From positions 13,483-64,336 of the forward strand of contig DYPE01000002.1 of assembly GCA_020720085.1 (NCBI GenBank): DNA of 50,854 nt. Reading direction: 5' to 3'. A program made the translations under genes and the position numbers. The DNA comes from Dichelobacter nodosus. Its GTDB lineage: Bacteria > Pseudomonadota > Gammaproteobacteria > Beggiatoales > Beggiatoaceae. This document shows, one piece after another, positions 35,651-44,450 of this stretch (the stretch's first letter is position 1; every line of letters begins with the position of its first letter). The notes below the pieces were generated by a model. The model saw nothing but the letters and a program-made list of their open reading frames with translations. It was not told where the DNA came from and made no database searches.

Positions 35651-36720
35651 TGGTAGAAACTCCGCAATGCTAGGCCGCAGGCAATCATTAACGCAGGTGC
35701 GTCGCTCATTAAGGCTTTTTTATTTACTTTTGAATTCACAGACATGCTGGCAAAAGGGTTGGCAACCATCACCCGCCCGCTCAATTTGGCAGCCACCAAA
35801 TCATCAATGCCGGGAATGGAAGCGCAACCGCCTGCTAACACAGTGTGAGTAATCGTGCCCACCGTGCTGGAGGAATAGTAAAAATTCATCGCGCGGCTAA
35901 CCTCTTGCGCCAGGGATTCCTTAAAAATTTCCAGCACTTCGTTTTCGTAATCTTCGGGCAAGGTATTTTGCCGTTTGGCCATCATGGCTTCGTCGTAGCT
36001 CAAGCCATAGCGCGATTGAATTTCCTCGGTCAGTTGATTGCCGCCAAAGCTCAATTCGCGGGTATATACGACTTTCAAATCTTGCAATACGCTGAAAGTC
36101 ATCACCGTGGCGCCCATGTCTACCAGCGCAATGGGTTCTTGCGTGGGAATTTCCGGATCATTTTCCGCGAGTAGGGCAAAGGCATTTTCCATTGCAAACA
36201 ATTCAATGTCCACCACCTTGCCTTTGAGGTTGGCATATTCCAACACCGCCATGCGGGCATTGATGATTTCCGTTTTGGAAGCCGCCAGCATGATGTCGAC
36301 TTCATCTGGATTTTTTTCGCTAGGTCCAAGAACTTGAAAATCCAGGCTCACTTCATCCATGGGGTAGGGAATGTACTGTTCCGCTTCCAAACGCACAGAT
36401 TCGAGCATTTCCTCGTCCGCGCCGCCGCCAGGCATTTGGATGGTTTTGGTGATTACAGCGGAACCTGCCACGGCAATCGCTGCCCATTCGGTTTTGGGCT
36501 TGGCTTTTTTAATCGCGCGCACTAACGCTTCGCCCACAGGCTCCACATCAACAATGTTTTTATCCGCCACCACATTTTGCGGCAACGGTTCCACTGCGTA
36601 GGTTTCCACCCGGTAACGATGGGTATTGGCTGCCAGGCGGCTAAGCTCCAGCAATTTCACCGCTGTGGTGCTGATGTCGATGCCCACTACTGGCACTGGC
36701 TTGGTACTGAAGATTCCCAC
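35647..36720 (-). CDS. pilM: Type IV pilus actin-like protein PilM
   Basis: Cytoplasmic FtsA/actin-like ATPase that docks PilN to the motor. I chose the GTG at 36720 because AAAGG lies 10 bp upstream and the product then begins VGIFSTKPVPVVGIDIS, as PilM proteins usually do; the frame upstream opens only with a TTG at 36756. Actin-like motifs include GIDISTTAVKLLELS (phosphate 1), ALVDMGATVMTFSVL (phosphate 2) and HTVLAGGCASIPGID (adenosine site). The length of 357 residues is typical. It begins the pilMNOPQ operon. Confidence 0.95.
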   Translation of the reverse strand: MGIFSTKPVPVVGIDISTTAVKLLELSRLAANTHRYRVETYAVEPLPQNVVADKNIVDVEPVGEALVRAIKKAKPKTEWAAIAVAGSAVITKTIQMPGGGADEEMLESVRLEAEQYIPYPMDEVSLDFQVLGPSEKNPDEVDIMLAASKTEIINARMAVLEYANLKGKVVDIELFAMENAFALLAENDPEIPTQEPIALVDMGATVMTFSVLQDLKVVYTRELSFGGNQLTEEIQSRYGLSYDEAMMAKRQNTLPEDYENEVLEIFKESLAQEVSRAMNFYYSSSTVGTITHTVLAGGCASIPGIDDLVAAKLSGRVMVANPFASMSVNSKVNKKALMSDAPALMIACGLALRSFYQ

Positions 36721-36802
36721 GTGATTTGACCTTTCAAATCGATAGGTTAGGCGCAATAGCTCGAGTAAACATTAAGCAACGGCTGTAACTATAAAACAAA
36801 TT

Positions 36803-36854
36803 AAAAAAAACTTCTACTGCCTCGCGCGCAACGCGGCCTACAGGCGTTATGCGC
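36803..36854 (-). terminator. Possible terminator between the DUF815 gene and pilM
   Basis: On the minus strand a bulged hairpin (36826-36854; GCGC and AACGC arms) is followed about 15 nt later by a run of eight T (36803-36810). The long distance between stem and T-run makes this weak. It would separate the ATPase gene from the pilus operon. Confidence 0.3.
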
Positions 36855-36899
36855 GTTAGATTTAGGAAGAGAACGTGGGTGTTGGCGCGGATGATCGCC

Positions 36900-37790
36900 T
36901 CAGCCGCTGGCCTGGGCAGTTTGCGCTTCGCGCGCACGGCCTGTCCAGTCCTTGGCGAATTGCCAAGCGGCGCGGCCACTGCGGGTACCGCGCGTTAAGG
37001 CCCATTGCAATGCTGCACGTTGGGTTTCTTCCCAATCCAAGGCCGGACACTCCATGCGTTGCAGCCAATGCTGGACAATATTCAAATACGCTTCCTGGCC
37101 AAAGGGATAAAACGATAACCATAAGCCAAAGCGTTCAGACAGTGAAATTTTTTCTTCCACACTGTCGCCCTGGTGCAGTTCGTCATCAACAAAATGCGCC
37201 TCTTGATTTTCATGCTGATATTCTGGCAATAAGTGGCGGCGGTTGGAGGTGGCGTAAATCAGCACATTTTCTGGCGGCGCGGCAATAGAGCCGTCCAATG
37301 CGCTTTTTAGCGCTTGGTAGCCGGGTTCATTTGCGCTAAAGGAAAGATCGTCGCAGAACAAAATAAAGCGTTCGGGCCGCGCCACGAAAATTTCCACCAA
37401 CTGGGGCAAATCCAGTAAATTGTGTTTATTGATTTCCACCAACCGCAGGCCAATCGGCGCGTATTCATTCAGTAGCGCTTTGATCAGCGAGGATTTGCCT
37501 GTGCCTTTGGCTCCCCACAACAGTGCGTTATTGGCGCTAAAGCCATGCACGAATTGGCGGGTATTGGCCGTTAAAGCAGCGCGTTGGGCGTCAATGCCAT
37601 GCAGCTCATCCAAACGGATGGGGTGTGGGTGGCGCACGGGTTGGAAATACCCTTGGCCATTGCCCAGACCTCGCCACTGGAATGCGATACAATTTTCCCA
37701 ATCGGGCGGTAGCGGCGGCGCGGGCAAGGTATGTTCCAAGCGTTCGAGCACACGCTGCAAGCGGATGAGCAGACGTTTTTTGGCGCGCAT
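36900..37790 (-). CDS. DUF815 family AAA-type ATPase
   Basis: The ATG at 37790 is preceded by AGGA at a good distance, giving 296 residues. A Walker A (LLWGAKGTGKSSLIKALL, ~95-112), a Walker B-like ILFCDDLSF, and a sensor-like YATSNRRHLLPEY match the DUF815 family of predicted ATPases. Residues HFVDDELHQGDSVEEKISLS and ERFGLWLSFYPF are further family marks. The family's role is unknown. It lies between glycosyltransferase genes and the pilus operon on one strand. Confidence 0.85.
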   Translation of the reverse strand: MRAKKRLLIRLQRVLERLEHTLPAPPLPPDWENCIAFQWRGLGNGQGYFQPVRHPHPIRLDELHGIDAQRAALTANTRQFVHGFSANNALLWGAKGTGKSSLIKALLNEYAPIGLRLVEINKHNLLDLPQLVEIFVARPERFILFCDDLSFSANEPGYQALKSALDGSIAAPPENVLIYATSNRRHLLPEYQHENQEAHFVDDELHQGDSVEEKISLSERFGLWLSFYPFGQEAYLNIVQHWLQRMECPALDWEETQRAALQWALTRGTRSGRAAWQFAKDWTGRAREAQTAQASG

Positions 37791-37911
37791 AGGCAAAGTT
37801 CCTGAAGACGGTTGCCGGAGAAAAGAGTACGCGAATGCGCTGGTTTTTTAGGCAATCGCCTTACTCGCCTTTCATAACCCAAGGCGGTGCACAAGGCACG
37901 CGCGGCGTTTT

Positions 37912-39315
37912 TTACCGTGCGCGCCACCACCATGTCAAGCTCTGTGCTACATCTGCAATTTTGGGCGCGACACGTAGGCAGAACCCTTCATCATTGATGT
38001 ACAGTAAGCGCGCACCCAGCCAAGCCAATGGGATTAAGGCTCGGTAATCGGATTGCAATACCATGTCGTAACGTCCGCGCAACCGCCAGTAAAACCACGC
38101 ACGGCGCAATCGGCAAGACGGCAAGGTGATAAAATGGGCGCGCGGCCATTGTAACCAGGCCTGGCCTGGCTCAGCCAGGTAATCGACTTGCAATTCAGGA
38201 CGTTGGCGCATGGCTTGCACCAGCGCTTGCTGAATTTGCGTGGCCTGCAAATTCACCGGCCAGGGAATGAGGATACGGCGAACCGTAGGATCGAGGAAAA
38301 CGGCAGCGATGTTGCGGTTGGGCTGGTATTGCGCCTCCAAACGGATGGTTTTTTTGCCCAACTGGTTGGCGTGAAAATCCACCACGGCGTCGTGGTGCAA
38401 GCGGCTTAGGTCGGCTTTGCCCAACAGCGCGTAATACACGGCTTTTTTGTAAATATAGCGGATGGCGCGTTGCAGCACGCTTGGGTCAAAACCATGGTGT
38501 TGCAAGGTAACCAGCACATTGCGGTTGTCGTAATATAACACCCAGGTAGGCACTTTGGCGGCAGCGGATAAATGCCAAATCAATGAGTTAGCGGAAACCA
38601 CCACGCGCTGGCGCAGCCCGCTGGCAATGCGCAAACACCATTCCACGTCGTCGTAGTGAATGAAAAAATCACGCCATAAGCCCGCTAATTTGGCCACATC
38701 GGCACGAATTAACAAGGACGCTGCGGCTACGTAATCTACGTCCATATAGGGATGGCAATGCAGCAAATATTGCGGCAAATTGGGATCAGCGGATAATAAC
38801 TCTTGCACACGCCGTCCTTGCCAGTGCGGAATGGTTTCGTGGTGGCGATTGAGGATCAACTGGCCATTGGCGCGGTTAAAAAAAGCACCCATTTCGTTGA
38901 TTCTATAAGGATAATCTAGTTGCATCATGGTGGAACCAGCCACCGCGATGTCTGGCTGTGTTTCCAATACGGCCACCAATTCTGCCAGTGCGCGCCGATG
39001 CACCAGCACATCGTTGTCCAGCAGCCAAAGATATTTAAATTGGCCTTGCGCTTGCTGAAACGCCCAGTGCAAGCCGGTATTAAAACCGCCTGTACCGCCG
39101 AGATTTTCCGCATTGCGCACCACGGTTACACTGGGGTGCGCTTGCGCAATGGCTTCTACGGTGCCATCTTCGCTGGCATTGTCCACCACCAACACGGTTA
39201 GCGCGGCGTTGGGATAATCCATGTTGGCCAAAGAGGAAAGTAAGTCCAAAACATATTGTTTTTTATTCCAAGTGACAATAATCACCAGAATGGCAGGGGC
39301 AACTGGTTGGCTCAT
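37912..39315 (-). CDS. Family-2 glycosyltransferase with C-terminal extension
   Basis: A 467-residue enzyme with a GT-A domain in residues ~1-280: ILVIIVTWNKKQYV, VDNASEDGT, GGTGGFNTGL, LLDNDVLVH (the D-x-D metal site) and a late DDVEWCLRI catalytic-base segment. This resembles rhamnosyl/galactofuranosyl-type GT2 enzymes. The last ~130 residues contain several aromatic-rich stretches but no clear domain. It overlaps the upstream glycosyltransferase gene by 4 bp. Likely makes a surface polysaccharide or modifies a surface protein; the acceptor is unknown. Confidence 0.87.
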   Translation of the reverse strand: MSQPVAPAILVIIVTWNKKQYVLDLLSSLANMDYPNAALTVLVVDNASEDGTVEAIAQAHPSVTVVRNAENLGGTGGFNTGLHWAFQQAQGQFKYLWLLDNDVLVHRRALAELVAVLETQPDIAVAGSTMMQLDYPYRINEMGAFFNRANGQLILNRHHETIPHWQGRRVQELLSADPNLPQYLLHCHPYMDVDYVAAASLLIRADVAKLAGLWRDFFIHYDDVEWCLRIASGLRQRVVVSANSLIWHLSAAAKVPTWVLYYDNRNVLVTLQHHGFDPSVLQRAIRYIYKKAVYYALLGKADLSRLHHDAVVDFHANQLGKKTIRLEAQYQPNRNIAAVFLDPTVRRILIPWPVNLQATQIQQALVQAMRQRPELQVDYLAEPGQAWLQWPRAHFITLPSCRLRRAWFYWRLRGRYDMVLQSDYRALIPLAWLGARLLYINDEGFCLRVAPKIADVAQSLTWWWRAR

Positions 39316-40220
39316 GCGCGTCCCATAAGATGATGAAATAAACTGTTTTGGCGGATAAAGCGCGCGAATTCACGGCGCAATGGCGCCGATAGCGGCTGAT
39401 TGGGCACGGGCGTGAACAACGCTTCGCGCACGGCCTGCCAATACCAACCCAGTTGGCGGCTTTGTACGGCGCGGACAAGCCCAATGCACACGCGCGAAAA
39501 AATCAAATACCCCGCGCTCCACGAAGAAAAGTGGCTGCGGATAATCCAAATGGTATTGCGGGTAGGAAAATACACGCGCCGCCAAGAATGGCGGTTGGCA
39601 GGCGATTCGCGGTGTACTACCCGGCAATCGGGCAAATAATGAATGTAAAATCCTTGGCGACGCACTTGGATGGCCACTTCCAGTTCATTTTGATAAAGAA
39701 AAAACGGCTCTGGATACCAGCCTGCTTGCGCGAATACTTCACGCCGGATGGCGAAGCCGCAGCCCACAAATGCCATGGACGGCGCAATTTGTTCTGCCGC
39801 GTCGGGCAAGTGCCAGGTGGTTACCGTGCGCCCGGTCGGGGATTCAATGCGGCACGCCACCACGCCCACAGCGGGATGCGCATCTAAATACTCGATAATG
39901 CCATGCAACGTTGCGCCATCTTTGGGGTGGGAATCATCGTCTAGCACCAAAATATAACGCCCGCGCGCTTGTTTGAAACCGTGATTGTAGCCGGCAATGC
40001 CAGTGTTGTCTGGCAGTAAGATAGCTTGCATCCATCCGCGTTGCGTAGCAAGGTACTCGCCCGTGCCGTCGTGGCTGGCATTATCCACCGCAATCACTTC
40101 ATAATCAGGATTGCCCGCCGTCAGTGCACGCAACGCTTCAACGGTACGTTGCGTCTCAGGTAGCCGATTGAAATTTAAGAAAACAATGCTTAATTGGGGT
40201 TGATCTTGGTGCATATTCAT
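39312..40220 (-). CDS. Family-2 glycosyltransferase
   Basis: A 302-residue GT-A fold enzyme. Motifs are LSIVFLNFNRLPETQRTV, VDNASHDGTGEYL, DNTGIAGYNHGFKQARG, LVLDDDSHP (DxD) and a later acceptor-side FLYQNELEVAIQV. A short C-terminal tail follows, containing hydrophobic patches that may touch the membrane. Its start overlaps the ribbon-helix-helix gene stop by 4 bp, and its stop overlaps the next glycosyltransferase start. Three genes are therefore translated in a chain. Donor and acceptor sugars cannot be told. Confidence 0.87.
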   Translation of the reverse strand: MNMHQDQPQLSIVFLNFNRLPETQRTVEALRALTAGNPDYEVIAVDNASHDGTGEYLATQRGWMQAILLPDNTGIAGYNHGFKQARGRYILVLDDDSHPKDGATLHGIIEYLDAHPAVGVVACRIESPTGRTVTTWHLPDAAEQIAPSMAFVGCGFAIRREVFAQAGWYPEPFFLYQNELEVAIQVRRQGFYIHYLPDCRVVHRESPANRHSWRRVYFPTRNTIWIIRSHFSSWSAGYLIFSRVCIGLVRAVQSRQLGWYWQAVREALFTPVPNQPLSAPLRREFARFIRQNSLFHHLMGRA

Positions 40221-40558
40221 CCGCCTCCCCGGCGGCGCCCTGGTCGCATTTTTTCCAAATTGTGTATCATCTCTTGAAAGGCCACGTCATCTAATTGTTG
40301 TAAAGCATGTAAGCCGCTGCGGATCAATTCACTTTTATTGATGCGTATACGCAGGTCTAAGGCGCGATTGAGCAGATCATCCATTAACACTGCATCCGAT
40401 TCAGGCATTGTGAAAGAATCACGGTGAATCTTTTTTTGGCCATCGTCTATATCCAGCAGCCCAGGGTTTGCTGTCGGGCCTAACAGACGGCTCAGTTGTT
40501 GCGCCAAAGCCGCTTTGGCTTCTATATCTTGATCTCGCTTGGACATGGGAATATTCAT
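40217..40558 (-). CDS. Ribbon-helix-helix-like small protein
   Basis: About 113 residues from ATG 40558 (ATG 40546 is also possible; no strong ribosome site decides). The middle, DSFTMPESDAVLMDDLLNRA followed by INKSELIRSGLHALQQL, fits the CopG/ParD/Arc pattern of a beta strand and two helices. The C-terminus is basic (RPGRRRGGG), and the N-terminus has a helical Ala/Gln-rich segment. It is the first gene of the set with the two glycosyltransferases. It may be a DNA-binding regulator of this operon, or an antitoxin-like protein; no toxin gene is adjacent. Confidence 0.6.
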   Translation of the reverse strand: MNIPMSKRDQDIEAKAALAQQLSRLLGPTANPGLLDIDDGQKKIHRDSFTMPESDAVLMDDLLNRALDLRIRINKSELIRSGLHALQQLDDVAFQEMIHNLEKMRPGRRRGGG

Positions 40559-40783
40559 TATGCAATTTTGGGATGAAGTTATTGTAGCAAAAACCGCTGG
40601 CAAGAAGGCACACGCCACACCACGCACGGCCCACCATGTAACCGTTTGTTAAATGTTATAAAAAATTTTCTCCAGTCACGTAAATATATCGCAAAAATCA
40701 TACACTGAAAAAAAACAAGCCGCAATTCTCCCAGCGTGAATAAAAAGCCAACCAGTCACTGCCATTAAGTTAGACAAAAAACA

Positions 40784-41024
40784 CGCCCTGAAAGGGCGTA
40801 ATATTTAGAGCCTTGGGCAATACTTCGACAGGCTCAGTACATCGCGCCCTGGGAAAATAGCAACCCATAACACCAAGCCCTGAAAGGGCGAAATATGAGG
40901 AAAGTCAATCTATTATTTCGCCCCTTCAGGGCTTGGTTATAAACATACCCACTACCCAGGGCGCGATGTACTGAGCCTGTCGAAGTATTGCCCTGGGCTC
41001 TAAATATTATGCCCTTTCAGGGCA
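40784..41024. repeat. MITE-like 241-bp inverted repeat (imperfect palindrome)
   Basis: Two arms of ~110 bp (40784-40899 and 40910-41024) are near reverse complements. Each arm has a terminal and an inner mini-palindrome of the GCCCTGAAAGGGC type. Between these is a shared ~40-bp block including TTCGACAGGCTCAGTACATC. The element lies in the 600-bp gap between the divergent RHH gene (start 40558) and copper ATPase gene (start 41159). It contains no open frame of note. The remaining gap is AT-rich on the left (40559-40783) and shows no gene. No target-site duplication was identified with confidence. Confidence 0.8.
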
Positions 41025-41158
41025 TCTATTTGCCAAATTGAATGGCAGTGAGCCAACCAGCGGTATTACGCAATGCGTGCTTACTGGCCAAAATGGCGCA
41101 TACTCTTGTGAACCCAGTAGGGCAACGGTACGATACACGATTTGTCAGCGGAATTCCC

Positions 41159-43672
41159 ATGCAACCCAACCTTTCTACTACACAATGTTTTCATTGTGGC
41201 CTGCCCTTGCCCAAGGGCATGGATTTTACTGTGGACATAGACGGCACGCCGCGCGCGATGTGCTGCCCCGGTTGCCAGGCTGTGGCGCAGGCCATTGTGG
41301 CGAACGGCTTGACGAATTATTACCGCTACCGCACTGAACCAGCCACCACTGGCCAGGAATTGGTGCCCAGGGCGTTGCGCGAAATGCAGGTGTATGACAA
41401 CCCGCAGGTGCAAAAGCGCTTTGTGCAGCGCAGCGCGGAAAATTTAGTGGGAACCCCGTCGTTAAACGAAGTTTCGCTGATTTTGGAAGGTATTCAATGC
41501 GCGGCCTGTGTGTGGTTGAACGAACAACATCTGCGCGCACTGCCCGGCGTGGTTGAGGCGCACATCAACTTGTCCACCCAGCGCGCTCGCGTGTGTTGGG
41601 ACCCCGCGCAACTGCAATTGAGTGAAATTTTGCAGGCCATCCGTGCCATTGGCTATGAAGCCCATCCTTACGACCCGGCCCGCCAACAAGAAGTGTTAGA
41701 CCGCGAACGCAAGCAAAAATTGCGCGGCATCGGCGTGGCTGGCGTGTTTGGGATGCAAGTCATGATGTTCGCCACCGCGACATACGTAGGCGATGCGTAT
41801 GGCATGGAACTGGAGTTCCGTGCGTTATTTTATTGGATATGTCTGCTACTCACCCTGCCAGTGCTGCTCTATTCCGCCCGCCCGTTTTTTAGCAATGCCT
41901 GGCGCGATATTCAACTGGGCCGGGCTGGCATGGACGTGCCGGTGTCTGTGGGCATTGCGCTGGCCTTTGCTGGCAGTGTCTGGGCCACAGTGCATACCAC
42001 TGGCGAAGTGAACGGCGGCCATGTGTATTACGATTCCGTGGCCATGTTTGTGTTTTTATTGCTGTTAGGACGCTATTTTGAAGTCATGGCGCGCCAGCGC
42101 GGCGCACGGGTGTCGGAAAATCTAGTGCAAATGGCCCCAGCCACGGCCACGCGGCTTAGCATGGATGAAACCGGCGTGACACAGCAAGAGGACGTGCTGG
42201 TGGCGGATTTAGCGCCTGGCGATGAGGTGCTGATCCGTCCTGGCGAAGGCGTGCCTGCGGATGGCGTGGTGACCAACGGCCAGGCCAGCGTGGATGAGTC
42301 TATCCTCACCGGCGAAAGCCTGCCGCTGACCAAAATCGCGGGCGACCGCTTGACCGCAGGCGCAATCAATCTCGACAGCCCGTTGCAAATGCGCGTGGAA
42401 CAAGTGGGTGAAGCCACGGTGTTGTCGCATATTTTGCGCCTGTTGGAACGTGCGCAAACCGAAAAACCCGCCATCACTCAACTGGCGGATCGCGTGGCGG
42501 GCTGGTTTGTGCTGGGCGTGCTACTGCTGGCAGCCGCAGTGGCGTGGTATTGGTGGCAACAAGATTCGCCGCAATGGCTGGCCATTACCTTGTCGGTGTT
42601 GGTAGTGACCTGCCCCTGCGCGTTGTCGCTGGCCACGCCAGCGGCGATTACTGCGGCCACCGGCACACTGACCCGCCACGGTTTAATCACCACGCGCGGC
42701 CACGCGCTGGAAACCCTGGCGCGCGCCACGCATTTTGTATTCGACAAAACCGGTACGCTCACCACCGGGCGGTTGCGTATGCATGGTTTGCCTTGGCTGG
42801 CACAAGGCCACACACCGCAAGCCGTGCTGGCCATTGCCGCCGCGTTGGAAAGCCACTCCGAACACCCCATTGCCCAGGCGCTGATTCATGCCGCTGCGGC
42901 GTTTCCGCTGCCTGCTGGGCCTGGCACGCCACAAGCGCAAAACCTGCGCAACCAGCCCGGTGCGGGGTTGCAGGGTGAAGTGGATGGCGTGACTTATTTT
43001 CTCGGCACCGATGTCTACGTGCAGCAACACACTGGCGCAATTCCCGAAGGTTTGGCAGAACCGTTGCAGCAAGCCGGGCGCACGCTGGTATTTTTAGCAC
43101 AAGAAAGCACGCTGCTTGCGGTGTTTGCGCTGGAAGACGACATCCGTCCCGGCGCGCGCGCATTGGTGGCCGCGTTGCACGCCCTGGGGCGCGAAGTGTT
43201 GCTGCTCAGCGGCGACCATCCCCACAGCGTGGCCAAAATCGCAGCGGAATTGAGCATCCAAACCGTGGGCAGTCGCTTGTCGCCAGAAGATAAACTCAAT
43301 TGGGTTAAGGCGTTGCAAGCCAAGGGTGCAGTGGTGGCGATGATTGGCGACGGCGTAAACGACGCGCCGGTATTGGCCGCCTCGCAAGTGTCCATTGCCA
43401 TGGGCAATGGCACCCAAGCCGCCAAGGCGGGTGCGGATATGATTTTGCTCACCGAACAACTGCCCAACCTGTTGATCGGCATCCACACCGCGCGCCAAAC
43501 CCTGGCCATCATCCGCCAAAACTTGCTGTGGGCCATTGGCTATAACGTGTTGGTGCTGCCGCTGGCCGCCATGGGCTACATTTTGCCGTGGATGGCGGCG
43601 ATTGGCATGTCTGCCAGTTCGTTGCTGGTGGTGGTGAACGCGCTACGCTTGCAACAAACTAAAATTCAATAA
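41159..43672 (+). CDS. CcoI/FixI-type copper-translocating P-type ATPase
   Basis: The ATG at 41159 (837 residues) starts MQPNLSTTQCFHCGLPLPKG; a frame open from 41042 adds nothing familiar. The Cys-rich N-terminal domain (C10, C13, CCPGC ~35-39), then a heavy-metal domain with CAAC (114-117), mark the CcoI/FixI/CtpA class that supplies Cu for cytochrome cbb3 oxidase. Core motifs are TGES (384-387), the membrane CPC (485-487), DKTGT (D529), the HP pair in SEHPIAQAL, and GDGVNDAP. Eight membrane helices are expected. No cco oxidase gene is near. It ends 5 bp before mnmD. Confidence 0.9.
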   Translation: MQPNLSTTQCFHCGLPLPKGMDFTVDIDGTPRAMCCPGCQAVAQAIVANGLTNYYRYRTEPATTGQELVPRALREMQVYDNPQVQKRFVQRSAENLVGTPSLNEVSLILEGIQCAACVWLNEQHLRALPGVVEAHINLSTQRARVCWDPAQLQLSEILQAIRAIGYEAHPYDPARQQEVLDRERKQKLRGIGVAGVFGMQVMMFATATYVGDAYGMELEFRALFYWICLLLTLPVLLYSARPFFSNAWRDIQLGRAGMDVPVSVGIALAFAGSVWATVHTTGEVNGGHVYYDSVAMFVFLLLLGRYFEVMARQRGARVSENLVQMAPATATRLSMDETGVTQQEDVLVADLAPGDEVLIRPGEGVPADGVVTNGQASVDESILTGESLPLTKIAGDRLTAGAINLDSPLQMRVEQVGEATVLSHILRLLERAQTEKPAITQLADRVAGWFVLGVLLLAAAVAWYWWQQDSPQWLAITLSVLVVTCPCALSLATPAAITAATGTLTRHGLITTRGHALETLARATHFVFDKTGTLTTGRLRMHGLPWLAQGHTPQAVLAIAAALESHSEHPIAQALIHAAAAFPLPAGPGTPQAQNLRNQPGAGLQGEVDGVTYFLGTDVYVQQHTGAIPEGLAEPLQQAGRTLVFLAQESTLLAVFALEDDIRPGARALVAALHALGREVLLLSGDHPHSVAKIAAELSIQTVGSRLSPEDKLNWVKALQAKGAVVAMIGDGVNDAPVLAASQVSIAMGNGTQAAKAGADMILLTEQLPNLLIGIHTARQTLAIIRQNLLWAIGYNVLVLPLAAMGYILPWMAAIGMSASSLLVVVNALRLQQTKIQ

Positions 43673-43677
43673 AATCT

Positions 43678-44403
43678 ATGTTAGACATTAGGATACAGCC
43701 TGCAAGCCTACATTGGGACGCAGACGGCCACCCACGTTCGCTGGCATTTGATGACATCTACTACGAAGGCAACGACGGGCTGGCCGCCAGCCGCTATGTT
43801 TTTATGCAAAGCAACCAGATACTTCCCCGTCTATTCTTGGGAAATCTGGTGATCGGCGAAATTGGATTTGGTACTGGACTGAATTTTCTGGCATTGTGGC
43901 AAGCGTGGGAACACGCGGGCGCGCCCAATGGCTTGCATTTTATTTCGCTGGAAAAATTTCCCTTACAGCACGCGGATGCCGCACGGGTGTTGGGCACATG
44001 GCCAGAATTAGCGGAGTATGCCGAGGCTTGGTTGGCCGTCTATCCGTCCTTGCGTGCAGGCTGGCACACGCGCGAATTTGCCCAAGGCCGCGTGCGCCTG
44101 GTGTTGTGGTTGGGCGACGCCAAGGACGGCCTACACGCTTGGGCCGGAGCGCAACCGCCAGCAAGCGCGTGGTTTTTAGATGGCTTTGCGCCAGCGCGCA
44201 ACCCAGCGTTATGGGATCATGAATTGTGTGCGCTTATCGCTGCCAACAGCCGTATTGGCGCAACCTTCAGCACCTTCACCGCTGCGGGTCAAGCACGGCG
44301 CAACCTACAACAGGCGGGTTTTATCGTGCGCAAACAACCTGGGTTTGGCCGCAAGCGCGATATGCTGGTGGGCGAGTATAGCCCAGCACAAACCATTGCC
44401 TAA
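43678..44403 (+). CDS. tRNA (5-methylaminomethyl-2-thiouridine) methyltransferase domain protein, MnmD
   Basis: A 241-residue SAM-dependent enzyme equal to the N-terminal half of bifunctional MnmC. It methylates the nm5s2U34 intermediate at the tRNA wobble base. Motifs are FDDIYYEGNDGLAASRYVF, the SAM loop VIGEIGFGTGLNFL (~58-71), and AWFLDGFAPARNPALW (~163-178). The FAD-oxidoreductase half of MnmC is absent: a stop at 44401-44403 is followed by non-coding DNA. It is either a true stand-alone MnmD or the relic of a split mnmC. Confidence 0.87.
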   Translation: MLDIRIQPASLHWDADGHPRSLAFDDIYYEGNDGLAASRYVFMQSNQILPRLFLGNLVIGEIGFGTGLNFLALWQAWEHAGAPNGLHFISLEKFPLQHADAARVLGTWPELAEYAEAWLAVYPSLRAGWHTREFAQGRVRLVLWLGDAKDGLHAWAGAQPPASAWFLDGFAPARNPALWDHELCALIAANSRIGATFSTFTAAGQARRNLQQAGFIVRKQPGFGRKRDMLVGEYSPAQTIA

Positions 44404-44412
44404 ATTTTGGGC

Positions 44413-44450
44413 AAAAAAAACCGGAAGCATGACGAATCATGATTCCGGTT
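44413..44450 (-). terminator. Minus-strand terminator-like hairpin
   Basis: Arms 44419-44432 and 44437-44450 (AACCGGAAGCATGA and TCATGATTCCGGTT) pair at 13 of 14 positions with a CGAA loop. On the minus strand a run of eight T follows at once (44413-44420 in plus is poly-A). It thus fits a terminator for leftward transcription, presumably that of the exbB-exbD-tonB operon, with a ~390-bp trailing RNA. It could also serve weakly for mnmD. Confidence 0.65.

Noticed and set aside
41042-41158. N-terminal extension of the copper ATPase
   Set aside because: The family start MQPN..CFHC lies at 41159; the extra 39 residues have no known pattern and begin just after the palindromic element.
43678-44403. 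Frameshifted full-length MnmC
   Set aside because: No FAD-binding or oxidoreductase sequence follows the stop in any frame up to 44841, so a stand-alone MnmD is simpler.
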